Source: Strobilurus pachycystidiatus (taxonomy: Eukaryota; Basidiomycota; Agaricomycetes; Agaricales; Physalacriaceae). Taken from it: DNA of 64,000 bases. The translations under genes and the position numbers were made by a program. This document shows, piece by piece, positions 23,513-35,804 of this stretch. Positions within the stretch are counted from its first letter, which is position 1, and each line of letters starts with the position of its first letter. The stretch covers positions 1,798,001 to 1,862,000 of the forward strand of contig JAHLMK010000005.1 of the NCBI GenBank assembly GCA_019915135.1, given 5' to 3'. The notes beneath the pieces are model-generated. The model worked only from the letters and a program-made list of their open reading frames with translations. It was not told the DNA's origin and searched no databases.

Positions 23513-24852
23513 ATGGTGACATACCAGACGTTCCCGGGCGGCGATGGCGGTCCATCTACATTGACTAACCCGCCACAATTTCGGTGCGCATTGATACTTT
23601 CATTCATAGTCGTTACAACACTTAGGTATCAATCTCATCAACAGAATCATACGGAACCCCACAACAGAGGAGGAATTGATCTGTCACAAGGACCTCTGGT
23701 TCAACGATGGGAGCGTCGTGTGTCGCGCCGAGAACACGCTGTTTCGGGTCCACATGTCCCAGCTCGCGCGACACTCACTATGCTTTCGGGACATGTTCGC
23801 TCTTGCATCGCACAGCAATGGGGAGGACGAGATTGAAGGATGCCCCCTTATCTTTCTGCACGATACCGCCTCTGACCTGGAGAGCTTGCTCATCTGCATC
23901 TACGACGGCACGTACGTATATCCGTTCAGTGTCCGAAAGTCCCGTACATCCAATTGAGCTGTTACAGGACCTTCAAGTTTGGGGACAACGGCATAGACGA
24001 CTTCCGGGTTGTTGCAGGCGTGTTGCGGTTATCCACGAAATACATCATTGAGGCGTTACGGATCAAAGCGTTGGATCATCTCAGCATAGCTTGGCCATCT
24101 ACTTTGAAAGGATGGGATGCCCGGGAAGACTTTGCTCGATACGTTGAGCAGAGTTCACCGTCTCTTGGTCGGGTATACCCTTCTCCCATCGTGCGTCCTT
24201 TTCTCGAGATCTTCATCGCACAGGACGTGTTATCACTTATCTTTGTTGAACCTGACAGGACGTCATCAACCTCGCGCAAGAAGTAGATGCACCGTCACTT
24301 CTCCCCGCAGCCTTCTACGACCTCTGCCGCTCTCCCTTCCATCAGATATTCGAGCCTAGCGAAGACGAACCACCATTACACCCAGCGCCCTCCTTGTCAT
24401 TAAGAGACACCCAACGTTTATGTCTGGGCAAGGAGACCGCGCAGCACACCATCACCACGTTGATTCAGGGAATGGGAACGTGTCAGTATATCAAGAACAC
24501 CCACACTTATGCCACCACGCACAGACGCAAGTCGTCCGGGGGCGGAATCTGCGTTTCTTTTGCCGCGTGTCGGAAAGATTTTGCCGAACTCGTGGATCTC
24601 GCGACGCAACACTACCTGTTCGACCGCGAGAGAGGGTTTTGCGATCCTCTCTACGTGGCGGAGGAACTGGGGCAGTTGAAGAGCGCAGAGTTCTCAGAGT
24701 GCAAGCCATGTGCCCTCTCACTCGAGGCCTGGGCTGCAAGGGAACGTAAAAAGATGTGGAAGATGATTCCGCTATGGTTCCGACTACCTGGGCTCTCTCC
24801 CTCTCCTACCGAATTGTCTCCCCAGTTGGGAGAGCTGCCGCTGACGCTTTGA
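23513..24852 (+). CDS. BTB/POZ domain protein
   Basis: Four exons 23513..23583, 23645..23911, 23968..24190, 24259..24852 (1155 nt, 384 residues). The BTB fold starts after the short first exon: LWFNDGSVVCRAENTLFRVH, then a LCFRDMFAL helix, then an LLICIYDGT segment as usual in this domain, so the protein probably dimerises or acts as an adaptor. The large single-domain BTB family of mushroom-forming fungi has this layout: BTB, a helical middle, and a Cys-containing C-terminal part (CKPCALSLEAW). No BACK or Kelch domain is seen. The third intron acceptor was placed at 24258 because the nearer one at about 24233 leads to an early stop. The first exon is the least certain part. Confidence 0.8.
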
Positions 24853-25118
24853 TGATTTACGCCACAATTGCAATGTACCACATATTTCATCCCCCACTGT
24901 TGCGCTAACTTTCTACATTCACATTGTATTAATTGATGTATTCATTCAGGATGTATACACAGGACTATCTCATATGAATACCATATTATTTAATTGGACA
25001 GATTCCAAATGCGAAAACTGGCGCCCCAGGTCATTATTGAGTGTACAACAGGCTACATAAGTAAGGTCGACTAGGTATGGATACATAAAAATGCATGCAG
25101 AAGGTACGTAAGAATGGT

Positions 25119-25692
25119 TCAATCCTGTTGAACGTGGTCGTCATACATGTCCAAGTTTTGGAACAAATGGAGGACTTGGGAACGATGAGAATCATATACA
25201 CAGGGCGGACGTGGGGAACTTACGATCATCATTGAAGATCATACCTTGCCTGCGCGCGCGGCGGGAACGCTTGCGCGAGGAGGACATCGAAGCTCGAGAC
25301 TTGTTCTTGACAGTAGGGACGATGTCGAAGCCTGGGGTGATGAAGGAGAAGCGACGAGAATGGCGTGGGCGAGTAGGACGTGTAATTCGCTTCCAGACTA
25401 GCGTCAAGCCTCTCAAGATTCCCAGGTCTACAGTGGATGTCCTGAGTGGCGTAGCTTCCTCTACAGCAGATGGCCGACGGCCATTCTGGTTGTAGAGCCT
25501 AAAGACGATGGATGAGGCGGGGCGCACAGAGCCAAGTGTGATTGAGGCTCACCTCAACTTGGACTTAATTGTGCGACGTGTAGAAGATAAATTGAGAGTA
25601 GGGCGCCGCCGCTTCTGCGGTCGTGGTTGAACCGATCGGGTCTGAAGGGGGCGGGCCTGGACTGGTTGTGGCAAAGGTGTAACAATGAACAT
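25119..25692 (-). CDS. Small basic hypothetical protein
   Basis: Three exons, complement of 25119..25174, 25224..25498, 25553..25692 (471 nt, 156 residues) with standard introns of 49 and 54 nt. The frame stays open across all joins. The protein is rich in Arg and Lys throughout (KRRRPTLNLSSTRRTIKSK near the N-terminus and SSSRKRSRRARRQG near the C-terminus), with a hydrophobic LGILRGLTLVWKRI between, and ends with an acidic-aromatic tail (LFQNLDMYDDHVQQD). This looks like a nuclear or nucleic-acid-binding protein, but I do not recognise the family. Divergent from the Kap123 gene. Confidence 0.6.
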
Positions 25693-26174
25693 GGCGGGAC
25701 GTTAATGATTAAATGAGTGGATGAAGTTATATGAGACAGTGAAAGAGGCAAGAAGGGAAGAACAACAAGGCCTATAAATGGGTGAGAGATTATAAGGAAA
25801 CATGCTAGTAACGGCAGGCGCCAAAGGGCAAGATGCGGATCAGGTGGGCAACAAAAGCCTCCATTGTTAACCAAGAGAGGGAAGGGTAAGTGCTCCAATA
25901 GCATGCCGAACAACAAAAAGAGTCAACGGGGGACCAGTGAGTGGCATGACGACGATCAGGTAGCAGGCCGAGTCATCCAACAGCGTTTGGTGGCGCACAA
26001 ATACAACAGCAGACAGAGCAGTGCAGAGAGAGGGAAAGACTGCTGAGCGCCGGTGAGATGTGTGCCGGCATGGAACTTGCCGATGATTCCAACCCCGACA
26101 AAATTTTTGTTTTGTGATCGTTTACCATCTTCCCCCATCTCCCTGTGTCTCTCCTCCCCTCCTCCTCCGCAACG

Positions 26175-29100
26175 ATGGACGTGAGTTTATCGTCATCGTC
26201 GACGATGGCAGCAATCAACTCAATCATCCTCCCAGCCGAATTTTGCGCAGGGCCTGCATAATCTACTCCAGCAGACTCTCTTGTCCGATACAGCTCTACT
26301 AAAGGCTGTAAGTTTTCTCTACCCTCAGAAAAATTGGGCATAATCTCATCATCGCCTTTTTCGATTACTAGGCCACCGCTCAGCTCAACACTGAGTACTA
26401 CAAAAACCCATCATGCATACCCGCCCTCGCCACCATCATCGCAAGCTCGCCAGAGCAACCGGTGCGTGTTTTTCATCTCGCCAACCTGCTTACTCGTCTG
26501 AGACATGTTTTTTATGATGCAGATCCGCCAGCTCGCGGCCGTCGAGTTACGAAAACGTGTCAACTATGACAGTGGCAAAATGTGGATGCTTATCCCCCAG
26601 GAGACTCGCGAAGAATTGAAAGCCAACTTCCCGGAACTTATCCTCAAGGAGTCGAGGTTAGCTTGTGCTCTCATCGTGTCAATGCGTATTCTGAACCACC
26701 GTGATCCGTCAGCTCTACAGTCCGTAACGCCGCCTCGCGTGTCCTTGCCGCCATCGCGTCCATCGAAGTGCCACTCGGCACTTGGCCCTCCCTTCTTCCT
26801 ACTCTCCACGCAGCTTCAACCTCTCCCGTTGCCCTCCATCGTGAAGTTGGAGTCTACATGCTCTTCTCTGTGCTCGAAAACATCTGCGAAGGTTTCCAAA
26901 AGCATCTGCCAGAACTTTTCAAGCTCTTTGAGTCCACCATCTCGGATCCTGAGTCAATTGAAGTCCGAATCACGACTGTTCGGTGAGGCGGCTGCTCGAT
27001 ACTTCATGTCTGGCGATAACTCATATCTTGCAGGGGTCTCGGCGTTATCGCGCAGTATATTGACTCCGATGACAAGGCTGAACTCGTTCGCGCCCTCTCT
27101 TCACGCGCTATTTACGTTGCTAATTATGTCGTAGGCCATGTACCGCGCTCTCCTCCCTGCCATGATCCAGGTCATTGGTCAGTGTGTTGAGACCAACAAT
27201 GATGTTGGAGCTCGCCACCTCTTTGATGTTCTGGAGACCCTCCTTATCTTGGTACGTATTCGTGTCGGCAATCTGGCGCGTCTAACACATACTATTTAGG
27301 AAGTGCCGATTCTCAGCAAGAGCATCCCCGACCTCATCGAGTTCCTCCTCCGCTGTGGCGCCACCACCTCTTTCGACCAGGATCTCCGTATTCTTGCTCT
27401 CAACGCCCTCAACTGGACCGTTCAATAGTGCGTTTTAGTTGCCACGGACTTCTGTTCGCCTGACGTGTCTTTTCAGCAAAAAGTCCAAACTCCAGAGCCT
27501 CAACCTCGCCCCGGTCATGTTGGAACGCCTCATGCCCATCACCACCGAGGAGGAACCCGAAGATGTCGATGATGATGCTCCCTCCCGCGTAAGTGTTTGT
27601 TTACATCGTTCTGGTCCGTATCACTCATCGTCGTTATTCAGTCTGCCCTCCGTATCATTGACGGATTGTCTACCAACTTACCTCCCAGTCAAGTCTTCCC
27701 GTCTCTCCGCACCCTTATTTTGCAGTACTTCAGCTCTGCCAACCCGGCCGACAGGCGCGGAGCTATGCTGGCTATCGGTGTTGCCGTTGAAGGCTGCAGC
27801 GAGTTCATGTCGAACTACATGGCTGAAGTTTGGCCCATGGTTGAGGCTGGTCTCCGTGATGGCGATGCCGGTGTCCGCAAGGCCACCTGTGTGGCCGTCA
27901 GCTGCTTCTGTGAGTGGCTCGAGGAGGAATGTGCTAGCAAGCACGCCATGCTTGTGCCCGCCATCATGAACCTCATCCACGACGAACCCACACAACGCTC
28001 TGCCTGCACTGCCCTCGATGCTTTGTTGGAGATTCTCCACGAAGTCATCGAGCAGTACCTCCAACTCATCATGGAGCGTCTTGCTGGTCTCCTTGAGACT
28101 GCACCTCTCCCTGTCAAGTCCGTTGTCACTGGTGCTATCGGTAGCGCTGCCCACGCATCTAGAGAACGCTTCCTCCCCTACTTTGCTCCCACCATGGACC
28201 GTCTCCAGCACTTCCTTGTGCTCACTGGTGAGGGCGAAGAGACTGAGCTCCGCGGTATCACCATGGACGCCATCGGCACTTTCGCTGAGGCCGTCGGGAA
28301 GGATGTCTTCCGCCCTTATTTCGCATCCATGATGACCCAGGCCTTCCAGGGCATTGAGATGAACAGTGCCCGTCTTCGCGAGTGCAGCTTCCTCTTCTTC
28401 GGTGTCATGGCCCGTGTGTTCGGGGAGGAGTTCGCTCCTTATCTCGAGCAGGTCGTTCCTCCTCTCTTGCAGAGCTGCAGGCAGGATGAGAGCAACAGCG
28501 AATGTGAGTACCCACTCTCTGACATTGCGCGTAGCATACTCAATTGTTTCAGTCTCCGTTGCCGAGGCCGCGTCTGCTTTCGACTCTGGTTCCTCGCCTT
28601 CGAACGCCATCGCCATCAATGACGACGATGGCAATGAGGGCGTTGAGCTCGAGGACATCGACCTCGACAAGATGATGGACGTCAACAGTGCTATCGCCGT
28701 CGAGAAAGAGATTGCTGCTGATACCATTGGCACCCTCTTCAACGCCACCCGCGAGCGCTTCTTCACCTACGTCGAGCCTTGCTCCCTTGAGCTCACCGAG
28801 CTCCTTAACCACTACTACGAGGGTATCAGGAAGAGCGCCATGGATTCTCTGCTTGAAATCCTTAGGACCTTGTACGAACTCAGCGACCACACTGAGTGGG
28901 TGCCGGGTACCGCGGTGGTGAGTCCATCCAATCTTCTTTTACTGTTGTTCACTGATGTCGTTCTAGCAATATACCGTCGCCCCCACTGTCCGTGAGCTTA
29001 TCAAGCACGTTATGGACCACCTCTTGGACATGTACGCAACTGAGGACAACAAGTAAGTCTACATGCCTCAATTCTTGATGGACCAGTCCGTTCTTCTGTG

Positions 29101-30263
29101 ATGATATATTAACTCAGCTCACTTCGACGCACTGCGCATGAGACTAATTTTCTTTATTTAATCTGACCTCTGAAATATCTTTCTCCTTGTAATGTAGGCT
29201 AACATGTTTGATAGATCTGTTGTCTCCTCCATGTGTGTCGGATTGGCCGAGACCATGAACAAGGTCGGACCGGCTTTGGTCGACGGATGTATGTTTCTAT
29301 CTTCTCCGCGTTGTTATCTGAGATATTGATTATCCATAGACCTTGAGCGTGTCTCTGAGATTGCCATTCAAATCTTGGAGCAAAAGGCATTCTGCCAGCA
29401 GGATCCTGATCAGGATGAGACTGACGAGGCACCTGAAGACCAGGCTGAGTACGACTCTGTCCTGATCTCCTCCGCCGGAGACCTCGTCTCTGCATTGGCC
29501 AACATTCTGGGTGCTGACTTTGCACCTGCCTTCAACACCTTCTTCCCCCTCATCGCCAAATTCTACGTACGTGGCTATCTACGTCCTGTTGTTGTCGACT
29601 CACCATAATACCATCATACAGAAAAAGGGTCGGTCTCTCAGTGACCGTTCCTCGTCCATCGGTTGCTTGGCCGAAATCATTGCTGGCATGAAGGAAGCTG
29701 TGACACCGTCGTCTCAACCCCTCACGGAGCTCTTCTACACGGCCCTCAGCGACGACGAGCCCGAAGTCCTCAGCAATGCTGCCTTCGGTCTCGGTCTCCT
29801 TGTCGAGCACTCTCAGACTGATCTGTCGCAGCAGTACATGACCCTCCTCGGCGCACTCCAACCTCTCTTCAATGTCCCCGCGGGTGCCCCCCCTGCACGT
29901 CTGAACGCGCGCGACAACGCCGCCGGTGCCGTCGCCCGCCTCATTGTGCGTAACACTGGTGCTGTTCCTCTAGAACAGGTTCTCCCTCTGTGGTTGAGTG
30001 CGCTGCCGCTGAAGAACGACTTCCTCGAGAACCGACCCGTGTTCCGATGCATCTTCCACCTCTTCAATACCAACTCCCCCGTCCTCCTTCCTCATCTCGA
30101 TAACCTTCTCGCGGTCTTCGCCGTTGTTCTCGACCCCAGTCAACCTGACCAGGTCGGCGACGATGTCCGACGGGACCTCATAAGTCTTGTCGGCATGCTC
30201 AACCGCGAGGATCCTGGAAAGATTCAGGCTGCTGGCCTCGCACCCTTTGTCCCGGGCAATTAG
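26175..30263 (+). CDS. KAP123: Importin-beta family karyopherin, Kap123/importin-4 type
   Basis: Nuclear import receptor for ribosomal proteins and histones, shuttling through the nuclear pore with Ran. Fifteen exons starting with a 6-nt coding exon (ATG GAC) at 26175..26180, then 26236..26307, 26372..26461, 26523..26656, 26713..26982, 27034..27085, 27135..27251, 27300..27427, 27477..27588, 27642..28503, 28553..28917, 28967..29052, 29215..29288, 29340..29566, 29622..30263; 3237 nt, 1078 residues, close to yeast Kap123. The importin-beta N-terminal domain is seen in LLKAATAQLNTEYYKNP and RQLAAVELRKRVN. HEAT repeats fill the rest. An acidic loop (DDDGNEGVELEDIDLD) lies in the middle. The intron at 29053..29214 (162 nt) is three times longer than the others and may be alternatively spliced. 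Confidence 0.93.
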
Positions 30264-30726
30264 AGGTTTCTTGGCTTATCATCACGTTCTATTTCACGAC
30301 ACACTATCTTCACGGATTCACATACACCTTATGACGCGTATCGTTTACTTAGTTGCTTTCAAATTTCTTGCTGTTTGTTTTCCACATATATTACGTTCAC
30401 GAGTGGCCGAATGACGGGAATAATCAAAATGTAGAGTCACTGTAATGCGGAGTGAGCCGTCCTGGCCACACTTGTTCATCAAAGCAGTAAGCAGGCTTCA
30501 GGAAAGTATGCACACACTGAAGAGTCCAATGGAATGTGATAGATAGCAACGTGCTGCTCCTGTGAAGTCGAGCTCGAATGAAGGTCCCGAGCGGTCTCCT
30601 GGTAAGTGGTGCAAGAATATGAATTACTATACTGTAAGTACATAGCGGAAAACAGCAACTTTGACAAGCATTTAAACAAACAGAAGGAATATAATGCCCA
30701 AAGCTCTTCGGTACTCATTTGAACGC
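30264..30726. other. Convergent 3' region between KAP123 and PPT1
   Basis: About 460 bp between two converging genes. It should hold both 3' untranslated regions and terminators. Only short frames without motif are present. Confidence 0.5.
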
Positions 30727-31798
30727 CTAGTCCAATCCTCCGACCCATTTCCTCACTACAGGCTTCCAGCATCGGTCTTCAATTTGCATGTGCGCTCCGT
30801 GGCACGTTTTTAGAAACACCGCACCGCGCTCGTCCAGACTCCGTAAGCCGATCCAGTCTTCCTTGTACAGCGGCTGCATACGCATGGGAATGATCACTTT
30901 TTCAGCAAACACATGCTGAGACGAGTCCAGGTCCTCGACGATCGCCTCGGTACCAAACCAGGCGCTCTCCTTGGGCACGACGGTCTTGTCCTCGTCGAAC
31001 AACAGTAGAACGAGAGCATTCAGAGACGCAAAGTTGTCCTTATATGTAGTGTTTCGCTGTCCAGGAATCTCGTTGTTGATCACAGGGAGGAAGTGGTTTG
31101 CTTCAAGGTACTTGTCTAGATGTGCCGGGTCACGAAAGTATTGCGCCTGCGAAACTCTTAGCACAAGTCACGATATTATGTTTATCCCACCATAATGATG
31201 TTGTCCTGCACCCACTCGCTATAGACAGCGCCTCTGGCCACGCTTCGAGCAGCTCGACAAGGCAGGTCCCAGGTTCCGCACACAGGCAAGTCCGACACAC
31301 CCATGTGCTGCGAGCCAAAGGTTATGAGATTGTGAATGGGTGGACTGTTGTAACGCTCGACGTATGCGCGGAGGAATTGGCCACCTTGCGAGAACCCAAT
31401 TGCGTCGAATCCAGCACTAAGCTCTTCGACGCGGCTGAGCTGCTCCGCGACTATCTCCAGCTGCTGGTTTACGTTTCCGTACTGTCTCGGCGCGTCAACA
31501 ACGTGCACAGCGGTGAAATGAGAATACGTACAAAGCCAGCCTTTTGGTCCGCCTCGTTGTCCTCGTCAATGTAGATTGAGTGCACGAATAGTCCTGGATG
31601 GATTTCCTTGATGAGGTCCGCGAACTCGGTCATCCCTTTCGATCCATACGAGTCCCCTGCTGTTGTTCAGCGAGAAAACGGTGTTGCAGTCATGGAGAGC
31701 GGACCTAGGCCATGCCATAGAACCAGCGGGCGAGGGGACTTGATAGAGGCGGCGGCAGCGCCGACAGCGACAGTCGCGAGTAGTGGAAGGAAGAGCAT
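30727..31798 (-). CDS. PPT1: Palmitoyl-protein thioesterase
   Basis: Removes long-chain fatty acids from cysteines of proteins during lysosomal or vacuolar breakdown. Four exons, complement of 30727..31146, 31191..31481, 31532..31656, 31705..31798 (930 nt, 309 residues), the normal family size. A signal peptide (MLFLPLLATVAVGAAAA) precedes the first strand PLVLWHGLGDS. The alpha/beta-hydrolase nucleophile is Ser104 in GFDAIGFSQGGQFLRAY; the family Asp and His are expected near FDEDKTVVP and in CHGAHMQI. The family motif HNLITFGSQHMGVSDLP is present, as are paired cysteines CGTWDLPC. Divergent from kinase 1 with 279 bp between the starts. Confidence 0.93.
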
Positions 31799-32077
31799 GA
31801 GCCGCAAGTGTGTAGACCACTGCCGTAGGCAGATCTAGCCCTAACCCGAACTTCAAGCTTCACAACCGGCCTGGCTCCTTTCGAGGAGTTTATCCTTCTT
31901 GTCTTCTTACCACCATTCACCTCGAGCAGGATCTCTTCTACCTTCCAAACTTTTTGCTCTGAAACTCTGGCAGTTTTACCAACAGCTCTTCACATTTTTC
32001 AACGCTCTGTACAACTCCTTCTTCAATTCTGAATCTCCTCTTCGTTACTCTGCCCTTACCAGCATTCAACCCCTATA

Positions 32078-33404
32078 ATGCATTCAACTGTCACTATCGC
32101 CATCGCTGGACGCCCAATTCGCAATGGGCAACTGCGCCTCAAGACCCGCATTGGTGCCGGTGGATACGGGACGGTTTACAAGACGATAGACGAGACGAAC
32201 GTCTATAAGCCAACAGTCGTGGCTACCAAATGTATGCGCGTTGCTGAGCCTGGATCGAAGGGAGCCCGGCAGCAGGCAACGGAATTGGCGCTTCACCAGC
32301 TGGTCTCACTAGGGGAGAATGTCCTTACCCTGCATGACTGCTTTGAAGACGGGGAATATCTGTATATGATCATGGACTACTGCTCTGGCGGGAGCGTCCA
32401 TTCCATGATCCTCGAGGATTGCTTTAGCGGCAAAAACTCCCTGCTGCAATCCGCGATGCTCCAAATACTGGAAGGGATTGCCTATTGTCACGAGCAAGGC
32501 GTTTTTCATCGCGACATCAAACCAGAGAACATCCTGATCTCTGGAGATCGTCGTCGGTTTTTCCTGGCTGATTTTGGGCTTGCAACGAGAGACAGAGAGT
32601 CGACGGACTTCCATTGCGGAACTAGGCATTACATGAGTCCAGGTTTGTTTTTTGCTGTCATCTTTTCGCTACAACAATCACTGACAGTGTTCTCTAGAGT
32701 GTCTCACTGACGAGGAAGGGGCCAGCACGGCGTATTCGACGCCCCTCAATGATTTGTGGTCTTTTGGATTGGTCATTCTCAATATGATAACCCGTCAGTC
32801 GCCTTGGTCGATGCCCAGCAGACGGGATTCGGGTTACAGGGCGTACTTGCTGGACGAGACCATCCTGCTGGACGCGTACCACATCTCTGTCGGCGCGCAT
32901 GATCTTGTTAGGGGTCTTTTGGCCGTCAACCCGTTTTCGCGGCCCTCCATACTCGGCCTTCGTTCCTCTCTACGAACGATGGATACTTTCTTCGACACTC
33001 CTCCTGCTACTGTTCCACCGCCTGTCATTGTCATTGACTCAACGTCCACTTCGTCGTCTTCATCTCCACAATCGGTCGATATACCTCAACAGATTCATAC
33101 GTTGTCTTCCACTCGAACGTCATCCCCATCCAGTCTAGAAATCCACTGCGACTCATCTTCAACCGATCCTTCATCTTTGAACATTCCTTTCCTTCCTTCT
33201 CCTGGTACCTCTTTCTGCGAACCTCGATGGATTTCCCTCCCTCAGGTAGCTGTCGTTCGCTGCGTCCGTGTCGCTCAAGATACGGTAGATTTCACCAGTA
33301 GGTCCCTGCATTCTAATTGTTTAGCGGAAGTTCGGCTCCCAGAACCTGTCCTGACTAGAGACTTCACGCATCGCTCGAGTTTTTTCTGGCTGGCCCAGAA
33401 GTGA
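32078..33404 (+). CDS. Ser/Thr protein kinase, copy 1 of a duplicated pair
   Basis: Two exons 32078..32642 and 32698..33404 (1272 nt, 423 residues). Complete kinase core: glycine loop RIGAGGYGTVY, VAIK-type Lys51 (VVATKC), HRDIKPEN with Asp146, DFG at 165, and an SPE in place of APE created across the intron (PG|AG junction). After the kinase domain comes a Ser/Thr/Pro-rich tail of about 130 residues. The layout with a short N-terminus resembles fungal kinases of the Ran1/Sks1/Vhs1 group, often linked to nutrient signalling, but that placement is only an impression. The second copy lies 7 kb downstream at 39008-40272. Its 5' and 3' flanks also resemble those of that copy. Confidence 0.9.
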
Positions 33405-33580
33405 TTCGTCTGTCCTCTCTTTGATTTGGGCTCTCTTCCCTTCGCTTTGTTCTCTCCGTCTCCTCTCTGAACTCTGCGGATCACTTCTCTTTCATATTCC
33501 CTTATCCTCCTTTCTCTTGTTCTGCCTTGTCTTCAACTTGTTTCTCTCGTCTGCTCTCATTTCATCTCTCATCTCTCTTA

Positions 33581-33606
33581 CTCTCTCTCTCTCTCTCTCT
33601 CTCTCT
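33581..33606 (+). repeat. (CT)13 microsatellite
   Basis: Perfect dinucleotide run inside the C/T-rich spacer after kinase 1. Likely variable between strains. Confidence 0.9.
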
Positions 33607-33955
33607 TCTCGTTTCGATCTATCTTCTCTGCATCTCTGCTCTTCCTTGCGCGCTGTAAATCTATGTCTCATAAATTTCTTCTCCGTCTCGTTTGCTTGTA
33701 TTTCCATGTGTGTCATTTCCCTCCCTCTCTTCCTCGTGTATCTCTATGTGCTATTAGTATCATACCTTCATCTCCGTCATTTCTTGAATCAGCTTCCTCC
33801 TACATTGAAGAGTCAATATCATGTCGGCCAGCCTTCAAACGTTGCAAAGGATCCAGTCCGCTCATCCACCGTATCAGGCACCGACGGAGCCAAATACGTA
33901 AGAGCTCGGGAGCGCCCAAGCGTGAGAAATTACGGAGTCAGATTGCTCCCGCGGG

Positions 33956-33963
33956 TATATAAG
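33956..33963 (+). promoter_or_regulatory. Likely TATA box of the small heat-shock gene
   Basis: TATATAAG about 36 nt before the ATG at 33999, in a GC-rich context. TATA-driven core promoters are typical for stress genes. A TTCTTGAA word (two inverted heat-shock half-sites) lies about 170 bp upstream near 33781, too weak to call alone. Confidence 0.5.
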
Positions 33964-33998
33964 GGCGTCGGAGTCCAATTTGCTCCTTCGCTTTTGCC

Positions 33999-35204
33999 AT
34001 GTCGTACCCTTTCCATGGGCAGCAATATCCAGATGAGTATTCGACGCCCCCAACACCGCGTGATGCCTTCCCTCAGTGGGAAGTTCTCGACCCGCAACAG
34101 CACCAACAACCGCAAGCCCAGGGCTCCCAAATGGCCCAGCAAGACATCATCAGCCAGCCGTCGCCTCTAACGCCATCCCACACGCCTCTCTACGCGCAAC
34201 ATCTCCAGCTCGAGCAGTCGGAACACTTTGCACCCCCTCAACTCTCGCCAATTGACGACAGCGTCCGTCTGCACCCCATTCAACAGCCTCACAGCAGCCA
34301 CGACAGGTCAGCCTTTGCGTTGCGCAACTGGAGCTGCTTCGATGACCTCTCTACTCTCCAGCTCGGCGGAGGCGTCCTCTGGTCATAGCAGGCCCTCCCT
34401 TCGCCATAGTCCGCCCCGAACACGCGCTCAGCAGCGTCACCATCCATATGCCGGGCCTGAGAGGTCAGCTGGCGGCCCCAGCAGCAACACCCGACTGCGT
34501 CAGCAGCAGCAGCAACAGCAGCAACAGCAACAACAACAATCACAAAGACAGCCGCAAGAAACCACCATCCGGTTCATCCAGCAACTTCCGCCTCCACCAA
34601 TCACCCGACCCACCACCCGACCCGCCACACGGCGCTCGTATGTTCTCGAATCGTCACTGGATATTCCTGTTCATTTTGCGATAGATCTCCCCTGGCATCG
34701 ACATCCGCAACCAGAGAGCCAGAACGCCCCCTCTCGCAATCTCTACCACCCCGAGCCCTGGCCATCCGCATGGATTGGCACTACGATCCAACAAACCATA
34801 TGCTCACAGCATATCTCGAAATGCCTGGCATCAAACGCGAAGACATTCAAGTGACGCTCTCCACCTGTTTCTACAACAGAACCAAGCAAGTAACAGTGAC
34901 TGCGACCCGAAATTCTCCTTTCCCTGGTGCTGCGCCCTCCCGGGACGCCGTCCCAGGGCGGGAGTTCTTCTGGCTTGAAGGCAAGTATGGACACTGCAGG
35001 CGCTCTCTGACCGTCTCTTCGGAATGCAAAGTACGCCCCATCATTGCGTTCTGCCCCAAGAGTCACCGTGCGAGATGTAACTAATTTGTTTTTTCTCAGC
35101 CAGAGGACATCGATGCGCGCTTAGAAGACGGCGTACTTTTGTTGAGGATAAACTGCGGTCCGCCTGATGACAAGAATGAGGTGCACCCCATACCTCTTCG
35201 ATGA
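33999..35204 (+). CDS. Small heat-shock protein (Hsp20) with long Gln-rich N-terminus
   Basis: Four exons 33999..34306, 34362..34637, 34715..35030, 35100..35204 (1005 nt, 334 residues). The alpha-crystallin domain occupies about residues 195-325: WHYDPTNHMLTAYLEMPGIK, then EDIQVTL, a variable loop, KYGHCRRSLTV, and PEDIDARLEDGVLLLRI, which matches the GVL strand end of the fold. It acts as an ATP-independent holdase in the cytosol. The N-terminal 190 residues are rich in Gln, Pro, His and Ser, with twelve Gln in a row encoded by mixed CAG/CAA at 34501-34536. This is twice the size of a usual Hsp20. The C-terminus lacks a strong IxI motif but ends with a Pro-Ile pair. Splicing of intron 2 (77 nt) is the least certain. 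Confidence 0.85.
34501..34536 (+). repeat. CAG/CAA repeat coding twelve glutamines
   Basis: In-frame with exon 2 of the Hsp20 gene. The mixture of CAG and CAA suggests it is kept for its protein sequence and is less prone to slippage than a pure triplet run. Confidence 0.9.
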
Positions 35205-35804
35205 GGAGCGTGAACGTTGTGAGTCTTTCAGCGTGAGTTTTACCTCTCAAAAAATTTCTTTCCCTCCCCCACCCCTGTTTCTTGACAAGTTGCAATGCGA
35301 CGACTCTTTTCTTGATCTGCGACAAATATTTTTCTGTATACCCCATTGACTTGGGCACGGACAAGAGATAGAGTAGTCTATCGTCCATCTCTAGTATCAT
35401 TATTATCTCAGTAAAATAGTTGACTGTCGAATACTGTAGCTTATTCTCTCGCATTGCTTTCTTGAACTGTTCACATTGAATGCATCTACTTTTCCTTCTT
35501 CATCCACTAGTACTGCGAATAAGTTGGGAACAAATTAAAGGTGAGTTGGACACATCAAGGGCTCGAAGCTCAGAAGTTTAGTCTCCAACTGAATATGAGT
35601 CGTTCACACGCTACGGTGTCGCCTAGTCTCGTTGACCAGAATACTGAGGTGTAAGAAGACAGTCGTTCTTACCATTATGATTCTTACCACTACAAAGGTG
35701 CCGCCTGCAAGTCGGCGCGCGGTCGGTACCGAGCATTGCCCAAAACGATAAGTAGACTGACAAACAAACGTCATCAAAACTGTCTACCGCTTTCCATCAC
35801 CGTC
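35205..35804. other. Intergenic, Hsp20 3' region and PRP3 promoter
   Basis: About 600 bp without recognisable gene. A C-rich run (CCCTCCCCCACCCCTG) lies near 35265. Nothing else stands out. Confidence 0.45.

Larger units (their letters stand above)
33405..33998. other. Pyrimidine-rich spacer downstream of kinase 1
   Basis: About 600 bp, very C/T-rich on this strand, with a perfect (CT)13 run at 33581-33606 and a GCGCGCTGTAAATCTATG word at 33648. A nearly identical word and a similar pyrimidine tract follow the second kinase gene. The right end holds the promoter of the heat-shock gene. No gene recognised. Confidence 0.65.

Noticed and set aside
27678..28766. 362-residue minus-strand frame antisense to KAP123
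   Set aside because: Mirror of codon bias in a highly expressed gene; the plus strand encodes clear HEAT repeats.
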